The translations under genes and the position numbers were made by a program. Positions 30,656 through 44,800 of a DNA stretch of 64,000 nt are shown here, in pieces. The notes below the pieces were generated by a model. That model made no database searches and was not told the DNA's origin. It was given only the letters and a program-made list of their open reading frames with translations. The DNA comes from Aldrovandia affinis. Its lineage: Eukaryota; Chordata; Actinopteri; Notacanthiformes; Halosauridae. The DNA lies in assembly GCA_029706075.1 (NCBI GenBank), contig JAINUG010000196.1, positions 767,501-831,500 of the forward strand, given 5' to 3'. The first letter of the stretch is position 1. The number at the start of each line of letters is the position of its first letter.

Positions 30656-33600
30656 ATGAGATCTTCTTTGGCTCCGGGAATTAAATTCATCACCTCCTTT
30701 TCCAGAGACAGCTGGTAAGAAACCTTGATTTTAACGTTTTTTTTAAACGATATAATTAAATGTATATTTGCTGTTACCTTTGGGGTGTTGGGGAGTGAAG
30801 TGTGAAGGAAGTTTCCTTTGTTTTCTTTTGCTTTGCCCTTTTATCAAGGGAGCTGCTGGTCAATAATTGACCCGGCGATATGGGACACTCTTTTATTGAC
30901 TTTATCAATCAAGTAGCTTGTTCTTTTAAACCTGCTCTCCAACAAGCAGGCGGCATGTGATCATATTAAATAGCTAATTTAACCGGGCGAAGGTTTCCGC
31001 AAAGGTAAGCTTTGTCAGATCATCAGAAGGTGTAGTTATAAACACTGTATGTTCAATTAGTAATCAAAATAACGACAATTCGTTCTGAACATGAACGGTG
31101 TGGATTTTTCTTAGTCGTAGATATCTACAGTTACATATAGCCTACCTACACCACCTTGGCATGTTGTAACAGGACACGGAGTCACACGAAAGTTGCTCCA
31201 CATACGCATCCGATATCAGCTGCCATACATTATTGTAGCACGGTCAAGCACAAGATCTAAAAACTGTGTTAGTTGTCACTATTTTATTAAAGGGGCGGAA
31301 AGTCGGTCTTTTTAAGTATGGGCCAGAAAGGTGTAAACATGTCTGCCTGTACTGACTTTTCTGAGTGTTTTTACGACCGTCTCAGGAAACGGGTCACCAT
31401 AGAGCCGCTTTTGTGCATGGTGCAGCTACCTTGCTGTAAACCACACCGAAACCTGCAGATATGCGCGGTTTTTGTCGGCCTTGTCTTTGTACTAAACCTT
31501 TCTGTCAGAGGTGCTACCCCGGCGGAAAGACTCCAGTGACTCCACCATATATCTCAGGACAGTGTGCACAACATCCATATAACCCTCTCAGCAAAAGTTC
31601 TAATTGACAAAAGTTCTATGAAGTGAATGAAGAGAAGTTAAACTCACTTTCTCTCTCACTTATACACTCACACACTAATCCACAAACACAATGTGACGAT
31701 ATTTTATTTGATCTACTCATGTTTAGATGTACTTTTTGATAATAAAAAAAAATCTTTCCTGTGACTAGTCTTTTCAGTTGCATTTCCCTTCCTTCCATGT
31801 TGAAAGTGCATACTCATCAGTAATGTTCATATCAGTGCATCTGACATTGTAGTCTGAGACCATAGCACAAAATGTATTTCCTGGTTTTGTGCAGTATGTC
31901 AAATATATCCTCTTAAAATCCACAGCATTCAGAAGCATGAAATTCACAATTTAATTGTACATTATTGTACACAGCATTGCTGTTTAAACATTTGAAGGGA
32001 AGTTAGACTACATACTATAATTGCATGCCTATATACAGTCATTGATTTTTGAAACATTTTTTTCCAGTGTTTTTGCTTTAAAACTATTTTTCTCGTAAAG
32101 GTTATGGGGATTATATTATTGGTTGGGGAGTGGATGATGATGATGAAGAAAGGAGTGTGTGTGTGTGTGTGGTTTTTTTCATATGGTAAGAACTGTTCTT
32201 CTCTGTCTTTAGGTATCGAGGCTTCATCCTATTCCTCACCTTCCTCTTCTATACCAGCTATCACCTCTCCCGCAAACCCATCAGCATCGTTAAGGTAGGC
32301 CCACATTTTATTATTATTTTTTTTACATTATTATTACGATTTTGTTTCAGATTTTATCCCATTTTCTCCCAATTTGGTAGCCAATTACACCCGCTATTTT
32401 TCAAGTCAATCCCCCCCTAGTAATGCGAGTTCACTGCCGTAGTCCTGTGAATGGTAGTGCCGAAGGCGAAGCATCATCTCCTCCGAGACGGCACTCACCA
32501 GGCCGTCGACCATAACCCAGTACTACAGGGCCACTCCTGTGCGCAGCGAAAGTCCTTTCGGTTTCCCTCCCCCCTCCCTAGGGCGGACAGCCAATCGCCG
32601 CACCCGGTGGCACTCCCGGCTAGAGCCGACTCTGGCACGACGGGGAATCGAACCCTGGTCGCCATGGCCAGTGTCGAACGTTGTAACCACTGGCACACGC
32701 GGGAGGCCCGGTAGGCCCACATTTTAACCTGGGTTATTCATTAGTATCCCTGTTATTTTATAATGGGAATACCAGATAACTTCAGTGATGGTGTAGCACT
32801 TGCTCCAGAGAATGAATACTTCACAAAATATGAAGTAATTCACCATTGAGAGGTCCTATGTTCTGGATACTCTCTATGATTAAATGTTTAGGGGAGCACA
32901 TCCTCTTGCTACCAATAGACTTGTGTATGGATTATTCCTATGGCTATGATGGTCCCTGCCAAAAATCAATGCTGTTTGATCTGCTTGTCAGCTTGAATGG
33001 AATGATTGTTTCCATCACGGCTCTTGGGGTAGATATGAGACCCATTTGTGGTGCTCCTACTTGTGTCACACCCTTTCTCTTCCCTCTCCCAGACCGAGCT
33101 TCACAGAAACTGCTCCACCGTCATTCCTCCAGGCAACCTCAACGTGACCAACAATGAAACCTGGTGTGACTGGGCCCCCTTCGGTGAGTTTGGTCCCCCT
33201 GTGGTTCAGTCATTCTGGAACATCCTGTTTCAGTAGTGAGGCCAACAAATAAATGCTGAATAAACCAAATCATGTATAATTCTAATAAATAATATATACA
33301 CAGCCCAAAACGAGTTCATATTTCTGTATACTGTGAATTTCTTAATTGTAATTTTTAATTTATGAACATGCAGTGCTAATTTTCTTCTTTGACCGTATTT
33401 TTCTCTGGCTATCAGATGATATTGCTAAAATTGCCACTTGATATGTTTGGTAGAGTTGTAGTACTCAAGACCGGTCTCAAGGCCACATTTTGAAAGTCTT
33501 TGTCTCATCTTGGAATCGGAGGCATTTTTACTCGGTCTTGACTCGGTCTCGGAACACAGATGACTCATAATTTCTGCCGAGACCGATAATATTTGCATTG

Positions 33601-35863
33601 TAATTTTCAATGGCCAATTAATCACATTTAAATTATGATCATATTATAATGAACAGTTATCATAATTATCATTATTCTTCATAAATTAGGTGAATCAATA
33701 AAACTGTTCCTGTGAAAAGTTGATACCTCGCCAACCAATCACTGCATGATCCAGGTTTCAATTTGAATATCACCTTGTTTCTCCAACGTTAACTGTAAAT
33801 TTAGTTAACGTCTGCTACTAGTCAGTCTGTCCATGTGAAAGACCAAGATTTGAGTTCTAACGTTTATGTCTGCCAATTCGGAAATAATACGGTTTGCATA
33901 TACAAATCGTAAAGATTTATTAAAAACAGGCTGACTCATGCAAATATTCCAAGCAATCCATAACCGAGACAGCTGGGATGACTTGCATCTTCTCCCGACA
34001 CTTGGAAAGGACTCACAAAGAGAGGTAAATTGAAATAATTTTATAAACATTAACATCTAATTTAACCAGTATTGTGTAAGACAGAGGCACGGGAAGATGT
34101 TTTCACTTGGGGGTGCTGAAATCAGAAACGGAAAAATATAACATTACAGTAAGGCAACAGGGATTGAATAGTATTGTTTTGTATCATTTTGATGCAGAAT
34201 TCAGTTCCCTGACATGCCATTTGTAACGTATTTAGTGTTTCAAGTTACTAACAGCAGGTTAGTGCTGATTGCCACAGAGTTGCCACAGTAACCACTGAAA
34301 GTCTTTTTTCTATTTACAACATGAAAAATGCACGAAAACCGCAATTCTATGGTCTCGGTCTCGAAAATGACTCTGATTGTTCCGGCCTCGGTCTTGAATC
34401 AGTCTTGAACCCTCATCGTTCTCGGTCTTGAATTGGTCTCGAACCCCCATCGGTCTCATCTTGAATTGGACTCTAATGGCCCTGGTCTCGGTCTTGAATC
34501 GGACTCGCTTCAGCCGGTCTTGACTACAACTCTAATGTTTGGGTGTGACATTTTTTCTGTATAAGGTTAGCATGTAGACATTGTCATACGTAGATGACCA
34601 GTGACTTAAGGACAAAGGTGATGGAGGGTGACTGGTGGCACTGGGACGGGTGTCTGTCCCGAATCCTTGAGTCATGTGGGAAGTGTCATGGTGCTCTTTT
34701 CTTCCACAGACCAGGATAACTACAATACACTGTTTGGTGCCCTGGATAACTCCTTCTTGGTGGCCTACGCCATTGGAATGTTTTTTAGGTGGGTAGGCGA
34801 GGATTATCTGTTCGTATGTGCCCTGTCAACTGGGCTATGTTTTTTTTTTTTTTTTTTTTTTTATTGTTTGTTTTTTCATACTGACCAGTTACTTACTTTT
34901 TGACTACCCGTAAAATGACCACCCTGTGGCTGAGGACTAAACACAATAAAATGGTTATCTTTTGGCACCTTCTCCAGTACCCAGTACAGGCTGCAGTACA
35001 TTGGATATTTGGTACCCTAGTAATAGTAATAGTAATATACGGCATTTAGCAGACGCTTTTATCCAAAGCGACTTACAGTAGTGAATGCATACATTTTCAG
35101 TATATGTGGCCCCAGTGGGAATTGAACCCACAACCTAAGCGTTGCCAACGCTGTGCTCTACCAACTGAGCCACACAGAACCACCTAGTACATGGGAGGAT
35201 GTCTAAATCATGGTGTAATTATAATTTAGATGTATACAAGACGTATTTTAGTACAATATAAACATTTCAGGATCAATTACATTATTACCAAGGATGTGTC
35301 AAGGAAACAATCTGGTTAATCTGAAAGTATAAAATGGTTCTGTGTGGCTCAGTAGGTAGAGCATGGCGTTGGCAACGCTTAGATTGTGGGTTCAATTCCC
35401 ACTGGGACCACCTATACTGAAAAATGTATGTATTCACTACTGTAAGTTGCTTTGGATAAAAGTGTCTGCTAAATGGCATATATATATAAAATGTCATTTA
35501 TGAAAATGGGAAATATAAATAAAATGAGGGTGTTTTTTTCTGGTTCAGTGATCCTACATTATCAGTAGGCTCTGTTTATTTGGTTCTCATTTAATATCGG
35601 TGCTTAGTTTTATGCGCTAAAGTGTTGTGATTCTTGTTAATAATATAAATATCCTTACATTGCACTTGTCATGTTTGTTTATATGCCAAGGTAATCAATG
35701 CTGTTCGTAGTAGTCATTATTATGTAACATGCAGTCAAGATCACCTATGAAATCTAGTTGGTTTTGCTGTGCCACTGTCATTTCATTTCTTACATTTGTG
35801 TATCTGTCTGTGTGTGTGTGTGGATGTTCGTGGTATTGTGTGTGAATGTGAATGCATGTGTGG

Positions 35864-35899
<36 letters not shown>

Positions 35900-38800
35900 C
35901 TGCCTGTGAACCTGTTTCTCCTGGCAGTGGGATATTCGGAGAGCGGTTGCCCCTCCGTTACTACCTCTCCTGTGGAATGATCCTCAGCGGATTTTTCACA
36001 GCCTTGTTTGGCCTGGGGTATTACTGGAACATCCACTCCATCTGGTACTACGCCTTTGTCCAGGTGTGAGAGCTCCGCCCACTGCCCGCCCTACCTGTCC
36101 TTTGCCCCACCCACTCTCTTCTGAACCTGACATTAGCTTTTTATGTGCTTGGGAGAGGCCCCTATTCGTGGTAGATTTATTTTTCCCCATGAGGAGAGCA
36201 AGCAGCTGGGGAAATTGTTGTGTTCCACGCTAAAGAACTGAATGGCCGGTGAAGTCACAGACATTTAACCCTGTCAGATCTGGTACTACAGCTAGAGAGT
36301 TGACAGGTTTATGCAGCTGAGACACTTGAAATTGAGTACTTCTCTCAATTGAGGTCTTCTCTCAAACAGTATTTCCTCACCCGGAACATACAACCTTCTG
36401 GTAACAAATTAACTTCCTCAACTGTGATGCTATACCGCTGCCTATAGCACCGTCTGTCCTGTGAACTGCAGTTAAAGTTCAAACTGTGCTCATCGGTCAT
36501 GTTTACAGCTGTAATATTGTGTGACATTTTGGCTGTGGACTTGGGTGAGCCATCAGAGTTTGAAATCGTAGACGAGAACAGTGTTGTCACAATGTCAAAC
36601 ACAAACATTCAGAGTTTAGGTCTGTATGCAATAAAAAAAAAAACGTTTCAAGACCCAGGGAAAATGCACTATGGCAGACTAGCAAAAAGGTGCCACACAA
36701 AGGATGGCTCAGATGTATCGCATGATACCCGTGTCAGGGTTATGTCAGGACAGTCTTTTTTAAGGTAAGTGTATGTATGTGTGCGTGAGGGAAGTCGCCT
36801 CTCTCGCGGTGTGAAGGCCCTCCTTGCTTCTCTCCCCAGGCAATGAATGGCATGGTTCAGACTACGGGCTGGCCTGCAGTTGTAGCATGCGTCGGGAACT
36901 GGTTCGGGAAGGGGAAGTGAGTATAAGCGACAGCATTGTCTGTCCCATCGGCTGAGCTCATGAGTAACGCTGACTGCGCAGCACCAGCAACTGCACTTTC
37001 CACAGACGGCGCAGTTCCTCTTTCCACTTAAACATAAGAACACAAGAACACAATATATGACAATGATAACAGGCCCTTCAGCCATCTATTTTACCATTTA
37101 GGCTCATCATTTACCACAATGAAATTTAGAATTTTTGCTTTGTGCTGATAAAAAAAAAACTAGAAAATTGTCTCCTGGTGTAGACTGCATGATTTTAGCC
37201 CCAATATAGCTCTTTTAATTTCCATCCAGAGTTTCCTACAACTCTTTGTCAAGCTCAGCACTCATACAGTGTGTACCAAGCTTTACTCTGTGTATTCCTC
37301 CCTCTTACCCTCTCCCCTCTGCTCCTCCTTGTCCCCGCCCCAGGCGGGGACTGATCATGGGGGTGTGGAACTCGCACACCTCCGTGGGGAACATTCTGGG
37401 CTCCCTGATTGCCGGGGTGTTTGTGTCCTCAGCATGGGGCATGTCCTTCATCGTGCCTGGGATCATCATCGCTGCTATGGGGATCCTCTGCTTTTTCTTC
37501 CTGGTGGAAAGTCAGTGAACCAGCATGATTCTGCACTTACTGTCACACAGTATGACCATGAGCGGTGCGCACGGTCCCACGATACACAGGGTCATGCACG
37601 AGGGCCTCATTATGCTGCATGCGTGGTCACATACCATATTGGACCACATTCTTCAACAGAACCATATTCCACACGCACAGTCACATCTCAGGTCCTTATT
37701 CTACACAGTGCCTTTATTTGGCGCATGGTCACATAACAAGGTTTAATCTGCACACATGGTCATGTACCAACTACCAAAGCTTTCAGAAATCTCCCCCTCT
37801 ACAGGGTCATTGGAGTCAGTTCATTGAGTGACATTTAAAAAAAAAATATTCAGGATCTGTATACAAGCAGTTTTCTGTTTTTACCTTGTGTTTTGATGAT
37901 GCAATCTTTTCATTTGAAGCCAACCCAACATTCACAATTCTATTATAGGGGTTTAATTGTTTCCAAATGGCATATATATGGTAATTGAAATGACTGCTAG
38001 TAACATGTGTCCTTTTGTATCATCTTGTATGTGTTGTAGAGCCTGAAGACGTGAACTGCAGCCTGCCCCAACATCATGTAAGTGTGCAGGTTCAGGCACA
38101 TCAGATTCATGTGTGTACACAAGTGTGTCCATCACCTTTATTCTGATTGGCTGTTTTTGTCACATGGGTTTTTCCCCTCCAGGACAGTGGCGAGCAGGAG
38201 CCCCACCTCTGGAACTCCTCCAGCACAGAAGAGATCTTCAGCAGCCCTGAGGCTTCAACCTCAGAACCTGCTGTGGAGCAGTCAGAAGCCATCAGCTTTT
38301 GTGGGGCCCTTCGAATTCCTGTGAGCTCACCTCTTAGTCTTCACCTCAGGCGTACAGAGTACAGTTCTTTCTATTAGTGATGGGAGGATGAAATGCATAA
38401 TTTGTTGAGATACCATGGGCTGTAAATCATGAACTCCTACGAACCAATCACAATTATTTTGTTGGGATTGCCAAGTGGCTCATCCTGTCAAAGCACTTGT
38501 TCAGTGTAATGATGCACCCCACTGTCTGGTATCTAATCACGACCGGGCAAGTGGCAACTGTGGCTGGCAGCCCTGCAGGGTGGAGCATTATTGGCCGTAG
38601 CGTCACCCAGGGTGGCCAAAGTGTTTTGCAGGTGCCAGCAGACTGCCTGCGCCAACTGCGCATGAAGTGTAATTTGGCTTTCCAAATTATAGACAAAAAA
38701 CTATTGGAAACACATTCAGAAAAAGAGAAAAACATTGTTGTCCACAGCTTTAACGGTTAACGATGATTGCGATGATGTTGTTGTCATTTCAGGGTGTGTT

Positions 38801-41800
38801 GGAGTTCTCCTTTTGTTTACTCTTTGCTAAGCTGGTCAGCTACACATTCCTATACTGGCTGCCCCTGTACATCGCTAATGTTGGTGAGCATTCCCTTTGG
38901 CTGAAGTTTTGTCCCTTTAAACGGCGCCTCATTAGTTTACCTTGCAATTAACATTCAAGGTAACTGCCTAAACAAGCCTTACTTGTAAATTCTTTGTACA
39001 TCCATCCAAATGCGTTTCCCTGGGTTTAATTTTTCCTAATGGAACCACTTTTTGAACCCTTTCAAACAAAATTAACATACACATATAAATGTGGGAATGG
39101 ATATGCCATTGCTAACCCCCAGCAAAATAGTTCTGTTTTGCCCTAATGTGTCCTAAGAGCATTGGGGCACATGTTGAAGCATACTGCTGTAGCAGACATA
39201 GTCTTACAAGCCAATATTAAAACCATATTAAACCACTGCCATTGTTCGGAAGCCATACTGCTAAAGCCTTCTTTGTGAAGCATTGCAAAGAAATGAAATA
39301 ATAAATGTAATAGTAATAATAATACATTTCATTTGCCTGGTGCCTGATGATCAAATTAAAAGCTCTAAAAAACACAGCACTAAAAATAAAGCCATAAAAC
39401 AAAACAACAATGACTTATAATCGGAATACAACAAAGAGCTGAAATGTGGAAACTGCGCATATCCACCCCATATCATCCAAACTGAACAGTTCCAGCTGGT
39501 ACACTGGTTTTTGGAGTTCCGTTGACTCTTATTTTATTTTTATTTTTTTCTCAGCCCATTTCGATTCAAAGTCGGCCGGGGACATGTCCACGCTGTTTGA
39601 TGTGGGAGGCATTGTGGGTAAGTCGCGAGAAGAGGGAGGGGAAGTTGCTCTTAATCACCTCACGTGTGGGGACTCCTTTGTGTGGGACGGTGTGCTTATT
39701 GACTGCGTGTGCTGTTCCTGCAGGAGGGATCATGGCTGGGTTGGTATCGGACTACACCGGCGGCAGAGCCACCACCTGCTGGGTCATGCTGGTTGGGGCT
39801 GCACCCATGGTGAGTTCACCCCCTACAAGCTGACAACCACCCCAACATGCCCTCTGGATCATTTGTACTGTGGGCACACGACCGCCACCCGTTCCAAACA
39901 GAGCCAGTTAAAACACTGTGCTAAGGGGCGGCGGATAGAGTAGCGGCCCCTATCGGGGGTGGCTTTTGGCTGTCTGCCCCAGGGGGAGAGGGAGGGGGCG
40001 GGGAGGCTGAGCCGGCTCAGGTCCGCCATGAAGCACGTAAATCAAATAAAATCAAATAAAATGTATTTGTATAGCGCTTTTCACAATTGAATTGTCACAA
40101 AACGCAAGGGAGTCTCCAGAACATGGGTGGGCGAATTCCGTCTTGAAGGAAGCGGAGGTCACTGCCATCGGAGAATTAGCTTGTAGAGACGAGCAGCGGA
40201 CTCGTGTGGGGAAGGAAAATTGAAATAAATAGAGGGTGTAATTGGCTACCAAATTGGGAGAAAAATTGAGAAAAAATCTGAAACAAATGTTAAAAAAAAT
40301 ATATATATATGTATATATATTTTATTTATTTTTTTTAATAGAAAAAACTGCTGTACACTGCCTCAGTGTGTGGCATAACAGTTATAGATCTCCACTCGAC
40401 ACTGGAGTACAGCTCCATACCTCAGTTGTTAACATCCATTTGTTAAATCTGTGGTTTCATAACCTGTAAGCATTGTAAAGTCACCTATGGTAAAGACTTG
40501 CGAGAGCTATACTCTCAACAATGTGTCAGAGAGAGCAGAGCTCAGCTTGGAGCCTGCGACCACCTGGCACTGCCTGTGTTGAACCGCGCCCTTCTGCCAG
40601 GCGCTGCCCGAGAGAGATCAAGACATGGTGCGAGTGCTTTTAGCAGGGGCCTGACAATCCACTGTCTCGGAACTGAGAATTGAACTGAGAGCCAAACAGA
40701 AAACATCCACAGCACCTTTAGTGGTCGGTCCCTGGACTGTCCACATCAAGAAAGATCCAATAAATGAATCCTCAGTTTTTTTCCTTTTATATCTATAGGT
40801 CAGTAACTGTAAATACAGGTAAAATGTGTACAAAACATGGCAGAAATATATTTCAATGTAAATCTCATACTGCATTACAAAGTAGGGAGGCATTGGGAAG
40901 AATTGAGGAGACTTATAATTATTACTTGAGGTAATGGTGAAGGCGTAAGGCTCTCAAAACATATTTTGTGGGTGTCATCAACACTGTAGCTCAGAGAAAG
41001 AAGAGAAGATGGCTTGTCAGGCGATTGTTATATGGAGTTTCTGTTAAACTCCCTTTAGGAATGATTTCTTATTTCAGTCTCTTATCTTTTTTCAAAGTTG
41101 TTCCTGTACAATCATGTGGGACAGAACAGCTTGGGTACCACCATCGGTGAGATAGCTCCTCTTGTCTCGTTTATGTCAAGACAACCTTTTCCTGCTCATG
41201 GAAAGCAGTTTAGCTCCAAATCCTTATACTGCAAGAGTGCATGCACTTTACAATGATTAAAAAATAATTGATTACAAAGCTACATTACTCAAGACCTAAC
41301 ACAGTCTCTGTTTTTCTCTTTATGACTTGTTTGTGTTATGCCAGAAACATACAACTTTTATATGTTCATCAAGTAAAAGGAGGGAAAAAGAGAGGCCTTG
41401 ATATTCAAAGGTGGCGCTTTTATTATTGTGTCTTTGTGGCTTGTAGCTTTGATTATGCTTGAAATTAAACAAAATAGCAAAGCGCATATATCATGGGCTT
41501 TAACCTGTACCTGTTGAGAGGTTAATGGCTTCCCACCACAAGTACATTTGTATAAAACCATCACCTTTTTAAATATTAGTATTGTCTTTCCTTTTCCCCT
41601 CTTGCTCTTACTTTGGTCTAGATTTGAACTTTTTTTTTTCTACACCACCCTGGGTTTTCCAAGTCCAGGACAACCCAAAATATTAACAGGAAACGTAACT
41701 GAACAGACTCGTTCTCTCTGTTCCTGATATCAATGATGGTTAGCAACATTTCTGTGGTGTAACCTGGTCTCTTATTGGTCAGCAGCATTGCTGTGGTGTA

Positions 41801-44800
41801 ACTTGGTCTCTTTTTGGTTTAGGAATGCTGCTGTTGTGTGGAGCTCTTGTCAATGGCCCCTATGCCCTGATCACTACTGCTGTCTCTGCTGATCTGGTAA
41901 ACATATTATTATTTATTAACAGATGCCCCAGGGTAGGGAAACCTGTATAGGCTATGACATATTACTATACATACCAAAGGTAACTTCCAAAATAAAGGAG
42001 TAAACATCCTGTATAAAAATGCTGGGCAGGCCCAGTTGCCCATTATTTTGGCTACCATGGGTAGAAGAAGAGATTTCATTAACTTTCTAAGAGGTGATTG
42101 TTGGGGCACGATTGACAGGAACAGTGACAAAGACTGCTCAACTTGCTGATGCTTCATGAGGAACAGTGGCTAAGGAGATGTTTGCATGGAAGCATTAGGG
42201 AAAGACATCATCAACTAGAGGCAACTGGTTGAAAGCACATACTGCTCGACCGTGATGGCCATGCATTGGTTCGAGATGTAAGGCGAAACAGATGAGCTAC
42301 ACTGAATCGGTTGATTGCATATATCAATGTAAGGCACGAGCAGGCAATTTAATCAAGAACGGTCCATCGAGAACTTCACAGAGAGGAATACTATGGTCAG
42401 GTTGCAATGCATAATCTTACACCAGGTCTCAATCCAGTTGAATGCTTATGGGAAATTCTAGAGTCAAGTTAAGTACTTTGTCAAGAGCAATAGCAATGAC
42501 ACACTCGGGAATAGAAGCGGCAGCCTTTAGTTTATGGACCCTGTTCCTCATGCACTCCACAGTGCTGCTCTTGGCATGCATGCAGCGTGCTCTTCTCACT
42601 TGGACCAGAATGGGGGTTTGAAAAGTCAATAAGGGAGATAAACGTCAGATTATTTTGGGTCTGCACCAAGCTCCTTTTATTTCTGTTACAAAACCCAATT
42701 GTTTGAACTAGATTGTAAGCTTCTCTTTATGGAATTTCCACCTATCAGGGAACTCACGAGAGCCTTGCAGGAAACTCCAGGGCGTTGTCAACGGTAACCG
42801 CCATTATCGATGGTACTGGGTCAGTAGGTAAGTGGCGACGGTCTGTTTTGAGGGGGGGGCTGGGGGTGTATTATGTTACCTGGGGTCCTTTTTCACTGGT
42901 TTGTGCAACATTCTTTCATGGTTCACTAAAGACCCCTTATGAGACAAAGGGGTTGATCTGTGGTCAAATCAAAAGTGTTTGGTTGGACAACCTGTGTGTA
43001 AAACCATCTTGTAAGGGGCGTAGGCATTCACTTGCTATGTAAGCTTGTCATTTTGAATAGGTTTTTATCCCAACAATAACATTCCATCTTGACCTATAAG
43101 TCTGTGTGAAATGTATTCTTTGTTGTGTACAACCCAGGCATTTTCCAGTTCCAGTTTTCCCATTGTGCTGGATTATTTCCGTATTGTTGTTATTAATTGC
43201 CAGTATTTTTGTCTTCCTGTATTACTTTGCCAGAAAGTTTGCCAGAGTATTTAGGAAATAAGGGCATGGGTGAGGGTATGGAAATGTCTGTATTTGTTTC
43301 AAAGGGAAGTTGGCCGTCTGGAAACAAACTAAGTTTGTAAGATTTCCAATGTTGATATCAGAAGATGTTTTGGGACATTCATATCACCTGCCCTGAAGGT
43401 TTAAGGGCAGTTGTGAATAGTAATTGAGATAAGGGGGGCTTTTCTGCAACCACAATATTAAGAGAAGTTCTCACAAAGTGCCTTGTTTGTGTATACGTGA
43501 GCTAAAAGGGGCTAATTTCAGGATTTAAAATCAGGGTGGTATAATGGTTAGGGAACTGGGCTTGTAACGTTAAGGTTGCAGGTTCAATCCCCAGGTGGGA
43601 CACTGCCGTTGTACCCTTGAGCAAGGTACTTAACCTGAATTGCTTCAGTTAATATCCAGCTGTATAAATGGATTGTAAAGAAATGTAAACTGTAAGTCGC
43701 CCTGGATAAGAGCGTCTGCTAAATGCATTACTAAAATGTAATGTAAAATGTAAAATTGTAAGGACCACTGCCACCAAATTCTGAGAAAATGAGGGGGAAT
43801 CTTAAACAAATTTAGAAGTTATGTCGAGATTCTTTGGTGAATTCTTATAAGATGTATGTAGATACCTTTTTATGAGAGCAATATGGCACTCAAATCCATG
43901 GTTTATCAGAAATATTATGATATACTCCACTTTGTGTCATGCCTGACACCCCCTAGCCATGCCAATATTCATGATATACCAGGGGTTCTCCCATTTGTAC
44001 ATGAATATTCAACCATCCATTTATAGGTCTCTGATTGGATAAGGACCCCAATAATTATGTAGATAATTCTTGTGAGGGCATTGCTGTCCACTTTGACAAT
44101 ACTACTGATTTATTTTTTGTGTTTTTTTAAGTGCAATGTTCAAAGCACTTCCTCATTCTTAACGTGTGCTATTCTTTGAATATCCACTAGGTGCTGCTCT
44201 AGGTCCTCTGCTGGCTGGCTTGATTTCTCCAACAGGGTGGAACAATGTCTTTTACATGCTTATTACAGCAGACATATGTGCCTGTTTGGTAGGTGTCCAA
44301 GTGCAATAGTTGACATACATATTTCTTAAATGTGTACATTCTCCAACAAGAATCATAATTTGTCATTGCATCTTTAAATTGTTGATGTGTATCTATGTTT
44401 ATTGTTGATTTGTTAGAGATATGCCTGAATAAAAATCTGTTTCATCTACCGTTTTCTTTCTCTGTCTCACTCTCTCCCTCCCTATCTCCTTCCATCCCTC
44501 ACCATCTTCAGCTGCTGTCCAGACTGGTGTTCAAGGAGGTGAAGGGCTGGTGTGGACACAGTGCAAGGCAGAGAGGGTGAGTGTCTCTTGCCAAGAACAC
44601 ACACAGTGTGTGTCCTCCACTGGCTGGGCAGGGAATTTCAACATATGTTACACTCTACAATTGGTTTAGAGCTGGGGTTCTCAAATTGGATTTTGGATTC
44701 TGGATTACCCCTCTGTATGTTTTTTTGTTTTGTTTACAACCATCTGTTGATCCATCAAAGTTTTTGAAAACATGCATTTTAAGCTTTCATAATGTTTTCC

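Noticed and set aside
31318..31539. 73-codon open frame in slc37a2 intron 1
   Set aside because: It starts with methionine and has a hydrophobic stretch, but no homologue is recognised and there is no independent support.
34345..34520. CRISPR-like array
   Set aside because: The units are variable, spacers are neither uniform nor unique, and the array lies in a hAT-like transposon of a eukaryote.
39446..39943. 165-codon frame across slc37a2 exons 11 and 12
   Set aside because: It is a read-through of intron and exon sequence in the wrong frame; the true exons are 39555-39617 and 39724-39809.
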